Assembly: GCA_030490835.1 (NCBI GenBank)
Contig: CM059972.1
Location: forward strand, 50,139,563-50,203,562
Direction of reading: 5' to 3'
DNA length: 64,000 nucleotides
Source of the DNA: Annona cherimola
Taxonomy: Eukaryota; Streptophyta; Magnoliopsida; Magnoliales; Annonaceae
The notes below the pieces were generated by a model, which was not told where the DNA came from, made no database searches, and was given only the letters and a program-made list of their open reading frames with translations. Position 1 is the first letter of the stretch, and the number at the start of each line of letters is the position of its first letter. Positions 1 to 11,121 of this stretch are shown piece after piece. Both the position numbers and the translations under genes were made by a program.

Positions 1-1717
1 TAGGTTGCTTTCCATGCTTTCTTTATAACCGTTCATTACGTTATTCCCATAGAGGTTAATCTTATAAAAATACTTGGTCATTACCTATTTATATGGATTT
101 TTATCCATAAATTCTTTAAAAATTTCATCCATATATCCTCAAAAATAAATCTCAATTTTTTCCAAAATCACGTTGTTCACTGTTCATAGTTACTGTTCAT
201 GATTACTATAGCAGGTTACTGTTTATCCAAAGTTACTGTTCACAGCATGTTGGTTACTATTAATGAGTTTCAAAACTTGACATTTTTTCCAAAAATAAAA
301 AATACCATGACATAGCTCTTAGTCAGTATATCATGGGAAAATTTATGAATTTTGAATTCATCATCATTAACTTGGCTAAATAAATCATTTTCTCCATATA
401 CAAAAAATCGACATAATTTCACTTAAGCATAATCCTTCAATCCAAAAATCACTAGATTAATATATCATCATTCCAACATCATAACTATCATAAAAAGTCA
501 TCCCAAATCATCATTTAGCAATTTTGGAGCATTATTTGCACATTTCATACATGATTTTCCCGAATGCTCTATCTTCGCTCCAAATTTTTGATGTTTTGTC
601 ATAATTCCAATTAGGCATTATAACTTTACTTATTTTCTCATGCTTAGGAATTATCTAAGCATGGTTTTACCCTACTTAACACCCAAAAGAAATTTGGGGA
701 GAATCCCCTTACCTTAAGTGGAAAACTTCCCTCCTACCCAACTCTTTCTCTCTCTCTTTCCTTCTCTTTCTCCTTCTCTTCTCTCCTCCTCAAGCTAAAA
801 CGTTTTGGGGGTGGGAAAATGCCCAAATTTGGAGCTGGTTGGTGTACTTTGGTCGTTCACCCCATGCTCCCCTTTTATAGGGTGGCATTTTTCACATATT
901 TACAATTTACCCCAAGCTCCATGGGTTAAATTATAAATAATTTTCTTCAAAATCTATGAGATTTATTGAGCCATGTGTAGCCTCCCCTAGCTACTGTTCA
1001 CACCCCCTAGCTGTAGATATTTATTTATGATTTTTGGTTTATTAAAATTAATTATTTTAAGCTAATTAAATCTCAACCGTTGATTCTTGATGAGGATGAT
1101 TTTGGGCCATTAATTTTGGCTCCAAATCCCATGCTCTTGCCCTCCTTGAGCCTTGTTCTGATTTTTCATTAATTATTTTGATTTTTAATTAATTAAATTT
1201 AACCCAAAAGTCAAATATAATTAATGAAAAATGTGGGCTACCTTTTTTTATCTCCAAACAACATTTCATCTTGACCCTTAATTCATGATTTTCATCACAT
1301 CTTAAACCATTCATCATGTTCATCATAAATATTTGGCCATCCATAAAAAATTTTACTTTAATCTGACGTCCGGATTGCAAGTTATGAATTTTTCTTCATT
1401 TTCTCTCAAAAATCCACTAAAAATCCGAAAATACTAAATAAATCAAAAGTGGCTATTTTGTCCTTTTGTGAGAAGCTTCCTTTTTCGTCTTTTATGATTA
1501 AGTTAATCTAAAGTGATTAACTTAATATATTCCTTAATCCCACAGTTACTATTCACATTTCATTATCATCTAAATTTACATTTCATAATTCATTATTTAA
1601 TCTTCGAATTCCATATATTGCAAAATATCATCCATATATTTTATATAATGATCAATACATTACCTAGGGTTTATAACCCTAGAGTTTCATACATGCCTCC
1701 AAGATTGGGGTTTCACA
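1..1717 (-). repeat. Partial gypsy-type LTR, minus orientation, truncated by the window edge
   Basis: This stretch aligns along its whole length with 31417-33119, the part of the solo LTR at 30028-33119 that holds the LTR start. Read on the minus strand it begins TGTGAAACCCC at 1717. The matching end (GGCGCCACA) would lie left of the window. The bases just right of 1717 contain no polypurine tract, so the internal region of this element is not on that side. It is therefore a 5' LTR or a solo LTR. No coding sequence is seen; short ORFs here are chance. CCACC at 1718-1722 is the candidate target duplication, but its partner is outside the window. Confidence 0.85.
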
Positions 1718-1813
1718 CCACCTGACCTAGGCCCGTGGTACAGGTTTGTTCATGGGTGCGTTTAGTTTCGGTACGGGGTAAGTTGGGATAGGATTCACCA
1801 GAGAGAAAAAGAA

Positions 1814-2041
1814 ATGGCTCTCTATGTCGAAGAGCGTCGTGCTGAGGGAATTATTGAAGCACCTGCGGCTCCTCGTCTCAGTGAGATTATGTTACGCATA
1901 TCTGAAAAGACAGGCGAAATTGCTTTGCTTGAGGAAATTAGTGATGATGATGATCCCATGGAATTCCTCGAACCTGTCGAGGAAGAAGAAGAAGTGGAAC
2001 TAGAGGAGGAAGTAGAGGAGGAGGTAGAAGAGAGTGAAAGT
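1814..2041 (+). pseudogene. Acidic ORF, 5' part (split by Copia-1)
   Basis: An ORF opens at ATG 1814, in a good plant context (AAATGGC), and runs in frame to the Copia-1 insertion point at 2041. It gives 76 residues: a mixed N-terminus with alternating hydrophobic residues, then a long Glu/Asp run. The same frame resumes at 12882 after the element and its duplicated AAAGT, and closes at 13031. The uninterrupted reading frame would be 125 codons plus a stop. I do not recognise the product. It lies about 360 bp upstream of the G0 gag once the insertion is discounted, so it may be a leader ORF of G0 or an unrelated fragment. The G2 leader has no equivalent. Confidence 0.5.
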
Positions 2042-2169
2042 TGTTGGAAACAGTGTTCAAAATAAAACAAATTGACCAAGGATTGAGTTTTGATGATTAA
2101 CAAGAACTAATTTGAGTATATATATATGACTAATATGTTTGCCAAGTGTTTAAGGAAAGCAGAGAAGTC

Positions 2170-2991
2170 AAGTCGATCTTCGAGTCGACTTGAACTTCGA
2201 CTTGGGAGTGAAGTCGATAGTGAAGTCGACTCCACTAACGACTTCAAACAAGCCAAAACTGGACAAAGTTGAAAATGGAATTCTGACGAGTGAAGTCGCA
2301 GGCCAAGTCGACTCCACATGCGACTTGGGAAGTCAAGTCGCATACGAAGTCGACTCCAGCATCGACTTCAAAGTGCACAAAAATGTCCAGCGTTGAAATC
2401 TGGCTCCCGAAGATGCGAAGTCGCAGACGAAGTCGACTCCAAGTGCGACTTGGGCGAAGTCGCAAACCAGGTCGACTCCAACTTCGACTTGATAAGTTTT
2501 GAGGTCTAAGCTGAAGTTTCAAAGCATATTCAAGACATCCATTTGAAGTTTCTCACATACAAATGAGATGTAAAGACTACTCTTAAAGAGAAACTTAAGT
2601 TTTGAAGATCAAAGCAAGAATCTAAGTGCAAATTCAAATCAAGTCTATCAAGCTCAAAGCAAATCTTCAAGCTAGCTTCCAAATGGAGTAATATCCAAGT
2701 TGTGAAGACCAAGTGAGTCCAAAGCAAAGCAAGGAACATACATATATTGTGCAAGGACTCAAAGCTTTCAAATGGTTTGCAAGATTCAAGACATTTCAAG
2801 TGAGGATCAAGGCGTTTTTGCAATAGATCAAGCCAAGTCGACTTCAGGATCAACTTAAGTTAAAGTCTGAAAGCCAAGTCGACCCAAGTCTCAGACTTGA
2901 GTTTCTAAAGAACCCAAGTCGCAGGCCAAGTCGACTCCATGTGCGACTTGGAAACCAAGTCGCAGGCCAAGTCGACTTCATCTTCGACTTG
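2170..2991. promoter_or_regulatory. GTCGAC palindrome array in Copia-1 U3
   Basis: About ten copies of GTCGAC, usually as AAGTCGACTCC, occur in two clusters, 2170-2491 and 2835-2991. They alternate with AAGTCG and CGACTT words that can pair with each other. They lie upstream of the TATA box, where LTR enhancers sit. The same motif fills the U3 of Copia-2 and Copia-3 and the pol-ORF3 spacers. A role as enhancer or protein-binding array is inference. Confidence 0.6.
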
Positions 2992-3074
2992 GAGTATAAC
3001 GGTCAAATTTTTGAACGTTGGAGTTCATTTATTGCACGCCAACCACTCCTACAACGTTCCAATCTTCCTCATTC

Positions 3075-3083
3075 TATAAAAAG
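3075..3083 (+). promoter_or_regulatory. TATA box of Copia-1 5' LTR
   Basis: TATAAAAAG lies about 710 bp before the LTR end and just downstream of the GTCGAC array, as expected of an LTR promoter. The same box is at 12169-12177 in the 3' LTR. Confidence 0.65.
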
Positions 3084-3785
3084 ACATTCAAATGAACATG
3101 AGAAAAGAATACTCACTACTCTAAGGATCATAGAGAGAAAAGAAGTGCAAGAAAAACTTTCAAATCCCTTTTCTCCATATTTGAGTGTTTCAAAGGAAGA
3201 AAGAGCTTCAAACTGCAAGTCGCTTCAACGATCATCATCCCAGCTGTCTTTGATTTTGTTTCTCGAGCTCAATATGTCTACACAAATCTGTAAAGTGTAG
3301 TTCTTGCTTATTTTTATTGTTTTGTTGTACTAAACTTGATTTAGCTTGGATAGCTAAGATCAAGTGTATGCAAGAAGGAAGTGATTGGAGTGAGACTCAT
3401 CACCTACTTGTGCATTGAGTTGTTACGCCCCCTAGAGCTAGAATCTAGAAGAGAGCAAGTGGCTCTAGTTGTATATGCCCCCTAGAGCTTTGAATCTAGA
3501 AGAGAGCGGTGACTCTAAGTGTATTCAAGGAATACATAGTGGAACCCAAGTCACAACGGAGTGTGAGCTTGGAAGAGTGGAGTAGGGAAGGTTTGCCCGA
3601 ACCACTATAAATCTTGTGTTCTGTTTTCTACTACTGCGTTATTTTAATTTGCTCTCCATTAGCTTTCATAAGGGGATTAATTTTTGAAAGGGGTTAAGTT
3701 TTTGATTTACTAAAGATTTTTTTTTAAAAAGAACCCAATTCACCCCTCCCCTCTTGGGTTTAGCCATCAACTCGGGACCAACAAG

Positions 3786-3800
3786 TGGTATCAAAGCAGG
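3786..3800 (+). promoter_or_regulatory. Primer-binding site, initiator-Met tRNA (Copia-1)
   Basis: TGGTATCAAAGCAGG begins two bases after the 5' LTR. It matches the usual plant Met primer site, as in Copia-2 (TGGTATCAGAGCAGG), except for one base. It marks the start of minus-strand DNA synthesis. Confidence 0.88.
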
Positions 3801-3831
3801 TCTTTGAGTTTACCAAAGAGATCCTATCAAT

Positions 3832-5634
3832 ATGGCATCCCAATCTACTTCCGTTCCCGCTTTTGCTGAAGGCCAATCCTTTACAAGGCCACCGTTGTTT
3901 GATGGGAACAATTTTGGATATTGGAAGCTTCGTATGAAGCAACTCATCATGGCTACCGATATGGATTCTTGGATTGCTATTCAAGATGGAGTAACTTTGC
4001 CTATCGATGAACGAGCTTCCAAATGGACCGATAAGGAAGTAAGAACTGTTAAGAGCAACGCCAAAGCTATGAACTCTTTATTTTGTGCTCTTACTGCTTC
4101 TGAGTATGATAGAGTATCCTCTTGCTTAACTGCCAAAGAGATATGGGATACACTAACCTCTATCTATGAAGGAACTTCTCAAGTCCAAGGGACGAGAAGA
4201 AATATTTTGATTGGAGAACTAGAGAATTTTAGAATGCTAGAAACAGAAAATATTTCTGAAATGTTTGCTAGGTTCTCAAAGATTACTAATGCTCTAAAAG
4301 GTCTTGGAAAGGCTATTACTGAATCTGAGCAGGTTATGAAAATTTTAAGAGCTCTACCCAAATCATGGACCCCAAAAATCACTGCAATAGAAGAAGCCAA
4401 GGATCTTAACACATTAAAGCTTGAAGACTTAATTAGCTCTCTCATGTCACATGAGCTAATCAAGAGAAGAAATGAAGATCAACACAGGGGCAAAAGAGCA
4501 ATTGCCTTAAAAGCCGCACAAGACACCGATGACACATCTTCTTCTCAAAACGACGATGAGATTGCCCTACTCACAAAACGCTTCAGAAAATTTGTGAGGA
4601 AAGGCAAGAATTTCAGAAGCTTCAAAGAAAGAACTCCCAGAGAAAAGAAGAAAGAATCAACCAAATGCTACCGATGTGGCGGTTCGGGACATATGCAGGC
4701 TCAATGTCCAACTCCCGAAGAAAACAAGGCAAAAGAACAAAGAAAGGATCGAGGGAACAATAGAAGATTCCAGAAATACAAAGGAAGAGGCATGTACGTA
4801 AATGATGAAGAATCTACGACGAGTAGCTCCTCAACCGACGACATAGAGGCGGAAGAATGTGCAAGAATTTGCTGCATGGCACAAATCGAGCAAGGAGAAC
4901 AAATTACCTCAACAAAAGACACAAGCAATGAAGAGGTAAGCTCTAAACTCTCCCTTTCTGAATCAAGTTATTCTTCCTTTCAAGAATGCCTCAAATGTAC
5001 TGAATTAGATGAACTACAAACTGCATATGATTCATTATATGAAGAAATAATGAAATTAGGAAGCAGGTTTACAATTAAGAAAAGACAATGTGATGCAACA
5101 ATAATTGTAAATGGTAAACTTGCAGAAAGATTAGACAAATTGAAAGATGAAAATGATCTGCTAAAAAAGGAGAACAAATCATTAAATGAATCATTAGCTA
5201 AGTTCTCTAATCCAGGAGAAAGCGTCAAAATATTTTTGAATATGACCTCCCAAACACATAAAAGAGGTCTTGGGTATCATACATTTGAGCAAGGAGAAAG
5301 TAGCAAATCAAATGTACAAATATTTGAGAAACATCAAACTAAAAATGCATCTATATACAAGCCACAAAAGAAAAATTTTAAGTGGACTAGAAGACCAATA
5401 ATGGAACCATTGCATACTTGGAGGCCTACTCCAAGATTACCTATGGCTTGTAATTTCTGCAATAAAATGGGGCACAAAACTTACAAATGTAATTTTAAGA
5501 AATTATATGACCATGGTGCAAAATTAGTTTGGGTTCCAAGAAACACAAGATTTGGGCTTTCAAAGTTAGAACAACAAAGAATGATCTATATTACTAACCC
5601 AAATGGACCCATAAAATGGGTACCAAGAAGATAA
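3832..5634 (+). CDS. gag: Copia-1 Gag polyprotein (600 aa)
   Basis: Structural protein of the retrotransposon particle. ATG 3832 follows the primer site by about 30 bp and is the first in frame. Residues about 20-250 match the copia-type gag domain (UBN2/DUF4219 families), with [17 protein letters not shown] near the start and [20 protein letters not shown] in the middle. A first CCHC zinc knuckle, [14 protein letters not shown], lies near residue 280. A Lys/Glu-rich coiled coil spans about 425-470. A second knuckle, [14 protein letters not shown], lies near 540. The C-terminal segment after it resembles the gag-pol linker of Sireviruses. The frame is open throughout. It ends TAA at 5632-5634, and pol follows in the +1 frame. 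Confidence 0.93.
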   Translation: MASQSTSVPAFAEGQSFTRPPLFDGNNFGYWKLRMKQLIMATDMDSWIAIQDGVTLPIDERASKWTDKEVRTVKSNAKAMNSLFCALTASEYDRVSSCLTAKEIWDTLTSIYEGTSQVQGTRRNILIGELENFRMLETENISEMFARFSKITNALKGLGKAITESEQVMKILRALPKSWTPKITAIEEAKDLNTLKLEDLISSLMSHELIKRRNEDQHRGKRAIALKAAQDTDDTSSSQNDDEIALLTKRFRKFVRKGKNFRSFKERTPREKKKESTKCYRCGGSGHMQAQCPTPEENKAKEQRKDRGNNRRFQKYKGRGMYVNDEESTTSSSSTDDIEAEECARICCMAQIEQGEQITSTKDTSNEEVSSKLSLSESSYSSFQECLKCTELDELQTAYDSLYEEIMKLGSRFTIKKRQCDATIIVNGKLAERLDKLKDENDLLKKENKSLNESLAKFSNPGESVKIFLNMTSQTHKRGLGYHTFEQGESSKSNVQIFEKHQTKNASIYKPQKKNFKWTRRPIMEPLHTWRPTPRLPMACNFCNKMGHKTYKCNFKKLYDHGAKLVWVPRNTRFGLSKLEQQRMIYITNPNGPIKWVPRR

Positions 5635-5641
5635 GACTTAT

Positions 5642-8600
5642 TTGCTTATTTTTCAGACATGTCTTAAGGCAAAGGCAAACAATGAACGGTTTATGGATAG
5701 CGGTTGCTCAAGGCATATGACCGGTGAAAGAAGTTTGTTTCACAAACTTAAGCCTTGTAATGATGGAATGGTTGCCTTTGGCAATAATGAAAAAGGTAAA
5801 ATTAAAGGTAAAGGAAATATACATAGTATTTCAAATGCATGCATGGAAGATGTTTTGTTTGTTGAAGGACTCAAACACAATTTAATGAGCATTAGCCAAT
5901 TATGTGATAAAGGATACAAAGTTGTGTTTGAATCATCTATATGTAATGTACTTGATGGAGAACATATCATGTTTAGTGGTAAAAGACATGGAAATATTTA
6001 TTTGGTTTCACTTGATGAATTAGATGGTCAATGTCTAATGGCCATTGATAACGATCCATGGGTTTGGCACAAGACTCTTGGACATATAAACATGGGCAAC
6101 ATAAAAACCCTATGGAAAAAGAGTTTGGTAGAAGGATTACCAAGATTAAAATATGACAAAGACAAGATTTGCAAAGCATGTCAATTATCAAAACAACCCA
6201 AGATGCCTTTCTCTACCAAAAAGGAAATTTCCACCACTAAGCCACTTGAATTGCTACATATGGATCTATACGGGTCATCCGACATTCTAACCATTGGTGG
6301 AAAGAAATATGTATTTGTCATAGTTGATGATTTTTCAAGATTCACATGGATAATTCTCTTAGCTAGTAAAGATGAAGCCTTCTCTATGTTTGCAACTTTT
6401 GTAAATTTGGTGCAAAATGAAAAACAAAGTACTATTGTGACCATAAGAAGCGATCATGGTGGCGAATTCGAAAACAAACGATTCATGGAATTTTGCAATG
6501 AAAAAGGAATTCACCACACATTTTCTGCACCAAGAACTCCACAACAAAATGGAGTAGTAGAAAGGAAAAATAGAACTATACAAGAGATGGCTAGAACTAT
6601 GCTAAATGAGAGCAATCTATCCAAGAAATTTTGGGGTGAAGCTGTGAGTACAGCTTGTCATGTTTTGAACCGAGTTACCATTCGAGCAATCTTGAAAAAG
6701 ACCCCATATGAACTATGGAAAGGAAGGAAACCAAATATCTCATATTTTCATGCTTTTGGATGTACATGCTATGTTTTAAACAATGGAAAAACCAATTTGG
6801 GCAAATTAGATGCCAAAAGCGATGAGGCTATATTCCTTGGTTATTCATCAAATAGCAAAGCATATAGAGTATTCAACAAACGAAACCAAGTTGTAGAAGA
6901 ATCCATACATGTTGTATTTGATGAAATTAACCAATGTCCGAGAAAGGAGGATGAACTAAGTGATGCAGATGAGACAAAAAGCAAAGAACAACCAAAGGAA
7001 CTCGAGCTCAAGCCAGAAAATCCAGTGGAGGAAGAGGTAAGTGAAGGTAATGACTCTTACAAACCTCCAACTGATTTAAAGTTCAAAAATGCCCATCCAA
7101 TTGAACAAGTTATTGGAAACATATATGAAGGAGTAAAAACTAGAAGATCAAAACAAAACGTTTATGGCCAATATGCGTTTGTATCGAAAATTGAACCAAA
7201 TACCATTGAACAAGCTCTTAATGATGAAAATTGGGTTATTTCAATGCAAGAAGAGCTAAATCAATTCGAAAGAAACAATGTATGGCATTTAGTTCCTAGA
7301 CCAAACAATCATACAGTCATTGGTACAAAATGGGTATTTAGGAACAAATTAGACGAAAGCGGTCTTGTAATTAGAAACAAGGCAAGATTAGTAGCCAAAG
7401 GGTATTCCCAAGAAGAAGGAATTGATTTTGAAGAATCGTATGCACCCGTGGCTAGATTAGAAGCCATACGCATCCTACTAGCATTTGCTTCTCATATGAA
7501 CTTCAAATTGTTTCAAATGGATGTAAAAAGCGCATTTTTGAATGGTTATTTGAATGAAGAAGTATATGTTGAACAACCTCCTGGTTTTGAAGAAAAGGAT
7601 CAATCAAAGTTTGTTTATAAATTAACCAAAGCATTATATGGACTAAAACAAGCACCAAGAGCTTGGTATGAAAGGTTAAATAGATTCTTGATTGATCATG
7701 AGTTTCAAAGAGGGAAAGTAGACACTACTTTATTCATCAAGTACAAAAATAAAAATATTTTGATTGTACAGATTTATGTGGATGACATAATATTCGGTGC
7801 TACTGATGAAAATCTTTGTCAAGAATTTTCTAAGATAATGCAGAGCGAGTTCGAAATGAGCATGATGGGAGAATTAAATTTCTTCCTTGGACTTCAAATC
7901 AAGCAACAAAATGAAGGAATATTTCTAAACCAGTCCAAATATGTCAAAGAAATGCTCAAGAAATTTGGAATGCAGAATAGCAAAGGGGCAAACACTGCAA
8001 TGAGCTCTACAATCAAGATCAACACGGACGAAAAAGGTAAAAGTATTGATCAAAAGCTCTATAGAAGCATGATTGGATCCTTGTTATATTTAACTGCTTC
8101 TAAACCCGATATCTTATTCAGTGTTTGTATGTGTTCTAGATTTCAAGCATACCCTAAAGAATCACATCTACACGCTGTAAAAAGAATTTTTAAGTATTTG
8201 ATAAAAACTGCCAATCTTGGACTATGGTATCCAAAGGAGACAACCTTTGATCTAATCGGCTATTCGGATGCAGACTTTGCCGGATATAAAGTAGATAGAA
8301 AAAGTACCAGTGGAACTTGTCAATTTCTTGGACATATGCTAGTTTCATGGCATTCAAGAATACAAACAAGTGTTGCACTATCTACTGCGGAAGCCGAATA
8401 CATAGCCGCCGGTAGTTGTTGTGCTCAATTACTTTGGATGAAACAACAGTTGAAAGACTATGGTATTGATTATGTTGATATTCCTATTAGATGTGATAAT
8501 ACAAGTGCAATTTGTTTGACTAAAAATCCTGTATTGCATTCTAGAACCAAACATATTGATGTGAGACATCATTTCATTAGAGAGCATGTTGAAAATCATG

Positions 8601-8719
8601 ATGTGTGCTTAGAATATGTAAAAACAGAAGACCAAATTGCTGATATTTTTACCAAACCTCTAGCCAAGGATTCATTTTATAAAATTAGGAATGATATGGG
8701 AATGATAGAGCTAAACTAG
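5642..8719 (+). CDS. pol: Copia-1 Pol polyprotein: protease, integrase, RT, RNase H
   Basis: Residue numbers count from 5642; the frame itself is open from 5615, so it overlaps the gag end by 20 bases. There is no ATG before the protease, so a gag-pol fusion is expected. Protease motif [10 protein letters not shown] starts near residue 19. The HHCC zinc module of integrase spans about 140-185, with the catalytic residues in [14 protein letters not shown] and VVERKNRT (about 205, 270, 305). RT spans about 545-790 with YVDDIIFG near 711. RNase H starts at YSDADFAG (about 874) and continues through STAEAEY, CDNTSA and ADIFTKPL. Integrase before RT is the Ty1/copia order. No stop or frameshift is seen, so the enzyme set looks complete. 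Confidence 0.94.
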   Translation: MLIFQTCLKAKANNERFMDSGCSRHMTGERSLFHKLKPCNDGMVAFGNNEKGKIKGKGNIHSISNACMEDVLFVEGLKHNLMSISQLCDKGYKVVFESSICNVLDGEHIMFSGKRHGNIYLVSLDELDGQCLMAIDNDPWVWHKTLGHINMGNIKTLWKKSLVEGLPRLKYDKDKICKACQLSKQPKMPFSTKKEISTTKPLELLHMDLYGSSDILTIGGKKYVFVIVDDFSRFTWIILLASKDEAFSMFATFVNLVQNEKQSTIVTIRSDHGGEFENKRFMEFCNEKGIHHTFSAPRTPQQNGVVERKNRTIQEMARTMLNESNLSKKFWGEAVSTACHVLNRVTIRAILKKTPYELWKGRKPNISYFHAFGCTCYVLNNGKTNLGKLDAKSDEAIFLGYSSNSKAYRVFNKRNQVVEESIHVVFDEINQCPRKEDELSDADETKSKEQPKELELKPENPVEEEVSEGNDSYKPPTDLKFKNAHPIEQVIGNIYEGVKTRRSKQNVYGQYAFVSKIEPNTIEQALNDENWVISMQEELNQFERNNVWHLVPRPNNHTVIGTKWVFRNKLDESGLVIRNKARLVAKGYSQEEGIDFEESYAPVARLEAIRILLAFASHMNFKLFQMDVKSAFLNGYLNEEVYVEQPPGFEEKDQSKFVYKLTKALYGLKQAPRAWYERLNRFLIDHEFQRGKVDTTLFIKYKNKNILIVQIYVDDIIFGATDENLCQEFSKIMQSEFEMSMMGELNFFLGLQIKQQNEGIFLNQSKYVKEMLKKFGMQNSKGANTAMSSTIKINTDEKGKSIDQKLYRSMIGSLLYLTASKPDILFSVCMCSRFQAYPKESHLHAVKRIFKYLIKTANLGLWYPKETTFDLIGYSDADFAGYKVDRKSTSGTCQFLGHMLVSWHSRIQTSVALSTAEAEYIAAGSCCAQLLWMKQQLKDYGIDYVDIPIRCDNTSAICLTKNPVLHSRTKHIDVRHHFIREHVENHDVCLEYVKTEDQIADIFTKPLAKDSFYKIRNDMGMIELN

Positions 8720-8751
8720 GAAAAATAAATAAGAAAATTAAATTGGAAAAT

Positions 8752-8955
8752 GTCAAGTCGATGAGTCAAGTCGACTCCAAGGACGCCAAGTCGACTCCGC
8801 CTCCAGAAGCGAAGTCGACTCCGCTAGGGTCGAAGTCGACTCCGCCTCCAGGCGAAGTCGACTTCGCCTAGGGCAAGTCGACTCCGCGAGCGCGCGACCG
8901 TCCGAATTCTTCTTTCTTCTCTATTTCTTTCCTTTCTTTTTCTTTCTCCCTCACT
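8752..8955 (+). promoter_or_regulatory. Pol-ORF3 spacer with GTCGAC array and pyrimidine patch
   Basis: Six GTCGAC palindromes occur at 8770, 8790, 8814, 8835, 8857 and 8877, in the same AAGTCGACTCC context as in the LTR U3. They are followed by a C/T-rich stretch at 8908-8955. ORF3 starts about 170 bp further on. Copia-3 has the same arrangement at 61075-61200. This layout resembles a plant promoter with a Y patch and may drive ORF3 separately. The motif content is seen; the promoter role is inferred. Confidence 0.5.
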
Positions 8956-9128
8956 TCCCGCCAGACCAACCTTTTTTTTTCTTCTCTCCCGGCGATTCTC
9001 TCCTCCGGCATACCATTTTTTTCGGCGATTCTCCGGTTGAATCCTCCATCTCCGGCTTCTCTCTCTCATTTTCTTGCCAACAGGCAGCCTATCACAACTC
9101 CATTTTCAAACCTCATATCTCATTCCAA

Positions 9129-10697
9129 ATGGCCCCAAAGAAAGCCGTCTCAAAACCATCACAAAAGCCTGTGCCTAGACCTTCCAAATCTCTCACAGAG
9201 AAAGAAATTCCTAGAAAAGCTAGGACACCCGCAAAAAGGGCAAGAGAGGAACCTTCTACATCTACGGGCAGAAGAGTCCGATTCCAAGAAGGAACTCCAT
9301 CCAACACTGCGGGTCATGAGGAACAAGCCCAAACCTCACAAAGCACACACTCCGGGGCAAGTAGAAGGGGCGCCGTGGCTGGAAAAACTCAAGTACTAAA
9401 GATGCCCACTACCTATTTCAGAACAGAGATCAATCATGGCCGATTCTACAAGAACTTCTATGAACGAAAGGTATTCATACCAAAAATCATAGATTTTAAA
9501 TTTTTAAAAGATTATGGGTCCGACATAGAAGACCTATTAGATTTTCAAGGATGGACCAAATTGCTAAAGGAGGATGACAGGGTCTATCCAGATCTTACTA
9601 GAATCTTTTACTATGAGTGGGATGAAGAAAATTTTGGTACATATGTCAAAGAAGTGGAAATGGATTTTGGAATCGGGTTAAATCCAAGCCAGACCAGAGC
9701 AATGAGTCATTTAGGACAAATACTTGGAGTCCCCTATGTTGAAGAACCTTTTCCTGAGGATCTCACAATGGATCAGATATACAATCAGCTCACCCGGAGT
9801 AACAAGTATCATCCGGGCATCAAATTTCTTCGATACATGGATTTATCACCAAGACTACGGGTTCTAAGACTTCTCATTGCCCACTGCATCTACCCAAAGG
9901 GCGGTGGAAGAAATCAATTGAACCCACAAGAAGCTGGGATCTTATGGAAAGTAACAAATAAAGTCAAGGTGAGTCTACCTAGATTGTTTCTAGAAGTCTT
10001 GGCGAGTCGAAAGGATAATCCGAGGGGAGTCCTTCCTTACGGCACTTGGATCACAAAGATCCTCGAACATTTTGAAGTGGACATTGAAAGCGAGCCATTC
10101 GAAGTACTCAAGTCCACCAATGCAATCAACAAAGCACTAATCCAGAGGATGAAGATAAATGTGCTTGAACTCAGGTCCGAAGCTCCAGAAGAAGAGCATC
10201 GAGAAGACCAAGCACAAGCTGAGGGGGAGCAATCTCCCATGGCTTCACCTGCACGGGCCGCTTCTCCTCCATCGCACGGATCTTACTCTCCACAAGGGTC
10301 CGCTGCAAGAGAACGGGTGCCTCCCACCTCTACTGAGGAGGTCACCCTCAGGGATCTCAAAGATGAAATCATTGCCATGAGGGCAGAAATGGGCTATCAA
10401 GAAAACCGGATGACAAGTCTTGTCACCGGTGTCCTTAATGCGCTTGAAGATATGCATTCCCGACAAGATAGAATCGAGCGGGAAATGCGAAATATCCGCT
10501 ATCATCTTGCCTCAGGCCATCATAAGAAGAGACCCATGCCTGAACTCGATCCCTACGAGTCGGGTTCAGTTCATAGAGAGGCAACTCCCGATCACGCTTC
10601 TCTTGTTTACTCCTCGGCCCATCATTGTCCCATCAAACCTATTTCATATCCGATCTCTCAATTTCAATTCATCAAATCATTATTTTTGCTTGATTGA
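9129..10697 (+). CDS. Copia-1 ORF3 (522 aa), in the env-like position of Sireviruses
   Basis: The ORF lies between pol and the 3' LTR, where Sireviruses carry an env-like gene. ATG 9129 is followed by a basic, Ser/Pro-rich N-terminus (about 1-90). Residues about 100-350 form a conserved globular region resembling the plant retroelement domain annotated as putative plant transposon protein, with FYERKVFIPKIIDFKFLKDY, then LSPRLRVLRLLIAHCIYPKG. A Pro/Ser linker follows, then a probable coiled coil (about 395-460). I see no signal peptide, no membrane helix and no N-glycosylated ectodomain, so an envelope function is not supported. Copia-3 keeps a broken homologue at 58905-60521. Function unknown. 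Confidence 0.8.
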   Translation: MAPKKAVSKPSQKPVPRPSKSLTEKEIPRKARTPAKRAREEPSTSTGRRVRFQEGTPSNTAGHEEQAQTSQSTHSGASRRGAVAGKTQVLKMPTTYFRTEINHGRFYKNFYERKVFIPKIIDFKFLKDYGSDIEDLLDFQGWTKLLKEDDRVYPDLTRIFYYEWDEENFGTYVKEVEMDFGIGLNPSQTRAMSHLGQILGVPYVEEPFPEDLTMDQIYNQLTRSNKYHPGIKFLRYMDLSPRLRVLRLLIAHCIYPKGGGRNQLNPQEAGILWKVTNKVKVSLPRLFLEVLASRKDNPRGVLPYGTWITKILEHFEVDIESEPFEVLKSTNAINKALIQRMKINVLELRSEAPEEEHREDQAQAEGEQSPMASPARAASPPSHGSYSPQGSAARERVPPTSTEEVTLRDLKDEIIAMRAEMGYQENRMTSLVTGVLNALEDMHSRQDRIEREMRNIRYHLASGHHKKRPMPELDPYESGSVHREATPDHASLVYSSAHHCPIKPISYPISQFQFIKSLFLLD

Positions 10698-10698
10698 C

Positions 10699-10712
10699 AA
10701 AAAGGGGGAGAT
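10699..10712 (+). promoter_or_regulatory. Upstream polypurine tract, directly after ORF3
   Basis: AAAAAGGGGGAGAT lies just after the ORF3 stop and repeats the tract next to the 3' LTR. Extra polypurine tracts are a known Sirevirus trait. The 400 bp between the two tracts (10713-11120) is A/T-rich and non-coding; I see nothing else in it. Confidence 0.7.
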
Positions 10713-11121
10713 AGAATAGATAGAATAGGAATTGAGTTGAAAGTTTTTTTTTAAGTTTTGGGTTGGGTACATTGTATTTAAGGTTTCATTTATGCTTTAA
10801 TTTTTGTTCTCTGTAATGAAACTTCATATATATATATGAAAAGATGTTTTATTGGTTTTTGATTTATATGATTGATATATTTGATAAGTGATTGCAATTT
10901 TTATAAATACAAAGTATTCTTAATGATTAATACTCAATATATGGCTTGTAAGGTATTCAAGCATACTCTATGCCAAAATGACTAATGTTCTGAAAATGTT
11001 CTCATTTAAACTCAAAACTCTAAATTATATGTTCAAGGATACTTATATGCTCTGTTTTCTCAAATAAACATGTTTGAATTTTTTGAAAGGTATCAACTCA
11101 AATGAAGTTTTGTCAATCATC

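Larger units (their letters stand above)
2042..3783 (+). repeat. Copia-1 5' LTR (1,742 bp)
   Basis: Starts TGTTGG and ends CCAACA, a 6-bp terminal inverted repeat, and matches 11136-12876 almost base for base. The U3 part is filled with AAGTCG/CGACTT words, many of them GTCGAC palindromes. A TATA box lies at 3075. Downstream a 30-bp unit beginning GCCCCCTAGAGCT occurs twice, at 3427-3456 and 3477-3507. Open frames in both strands of the LTR (for example 2941-3300) are not conserved as proteins and are ignored. Confidence 0.95.

Noticed and set aside
1822..2103. Serine-rich minus-strand ORF
   Set aside because: It is the antisense shadow of the Glu/Asp codon run of the acidic ORF and crosses the Copia-1 junction.
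2170..2991. CRISPR-like array suggested by repeated AAGTCGACTCC words
   Set aside because: Spacing is irregular, repeats are short, and the context is a plant LTR.
2941..3300. ORF of 119 codons in the Copia-1 5' LTR and its 158-codon counterpart at 12035-12511
   Set aside because: Lies in LTR sequence over the promoter, differs in length between the two LTRs because of an indel, and has no domain.
9129..10697. Calling ORF3 an envelope gene
   Set aside because: Position fits the env-like gene of Sireviruses, but no signal peptide or membrane segment is visible.
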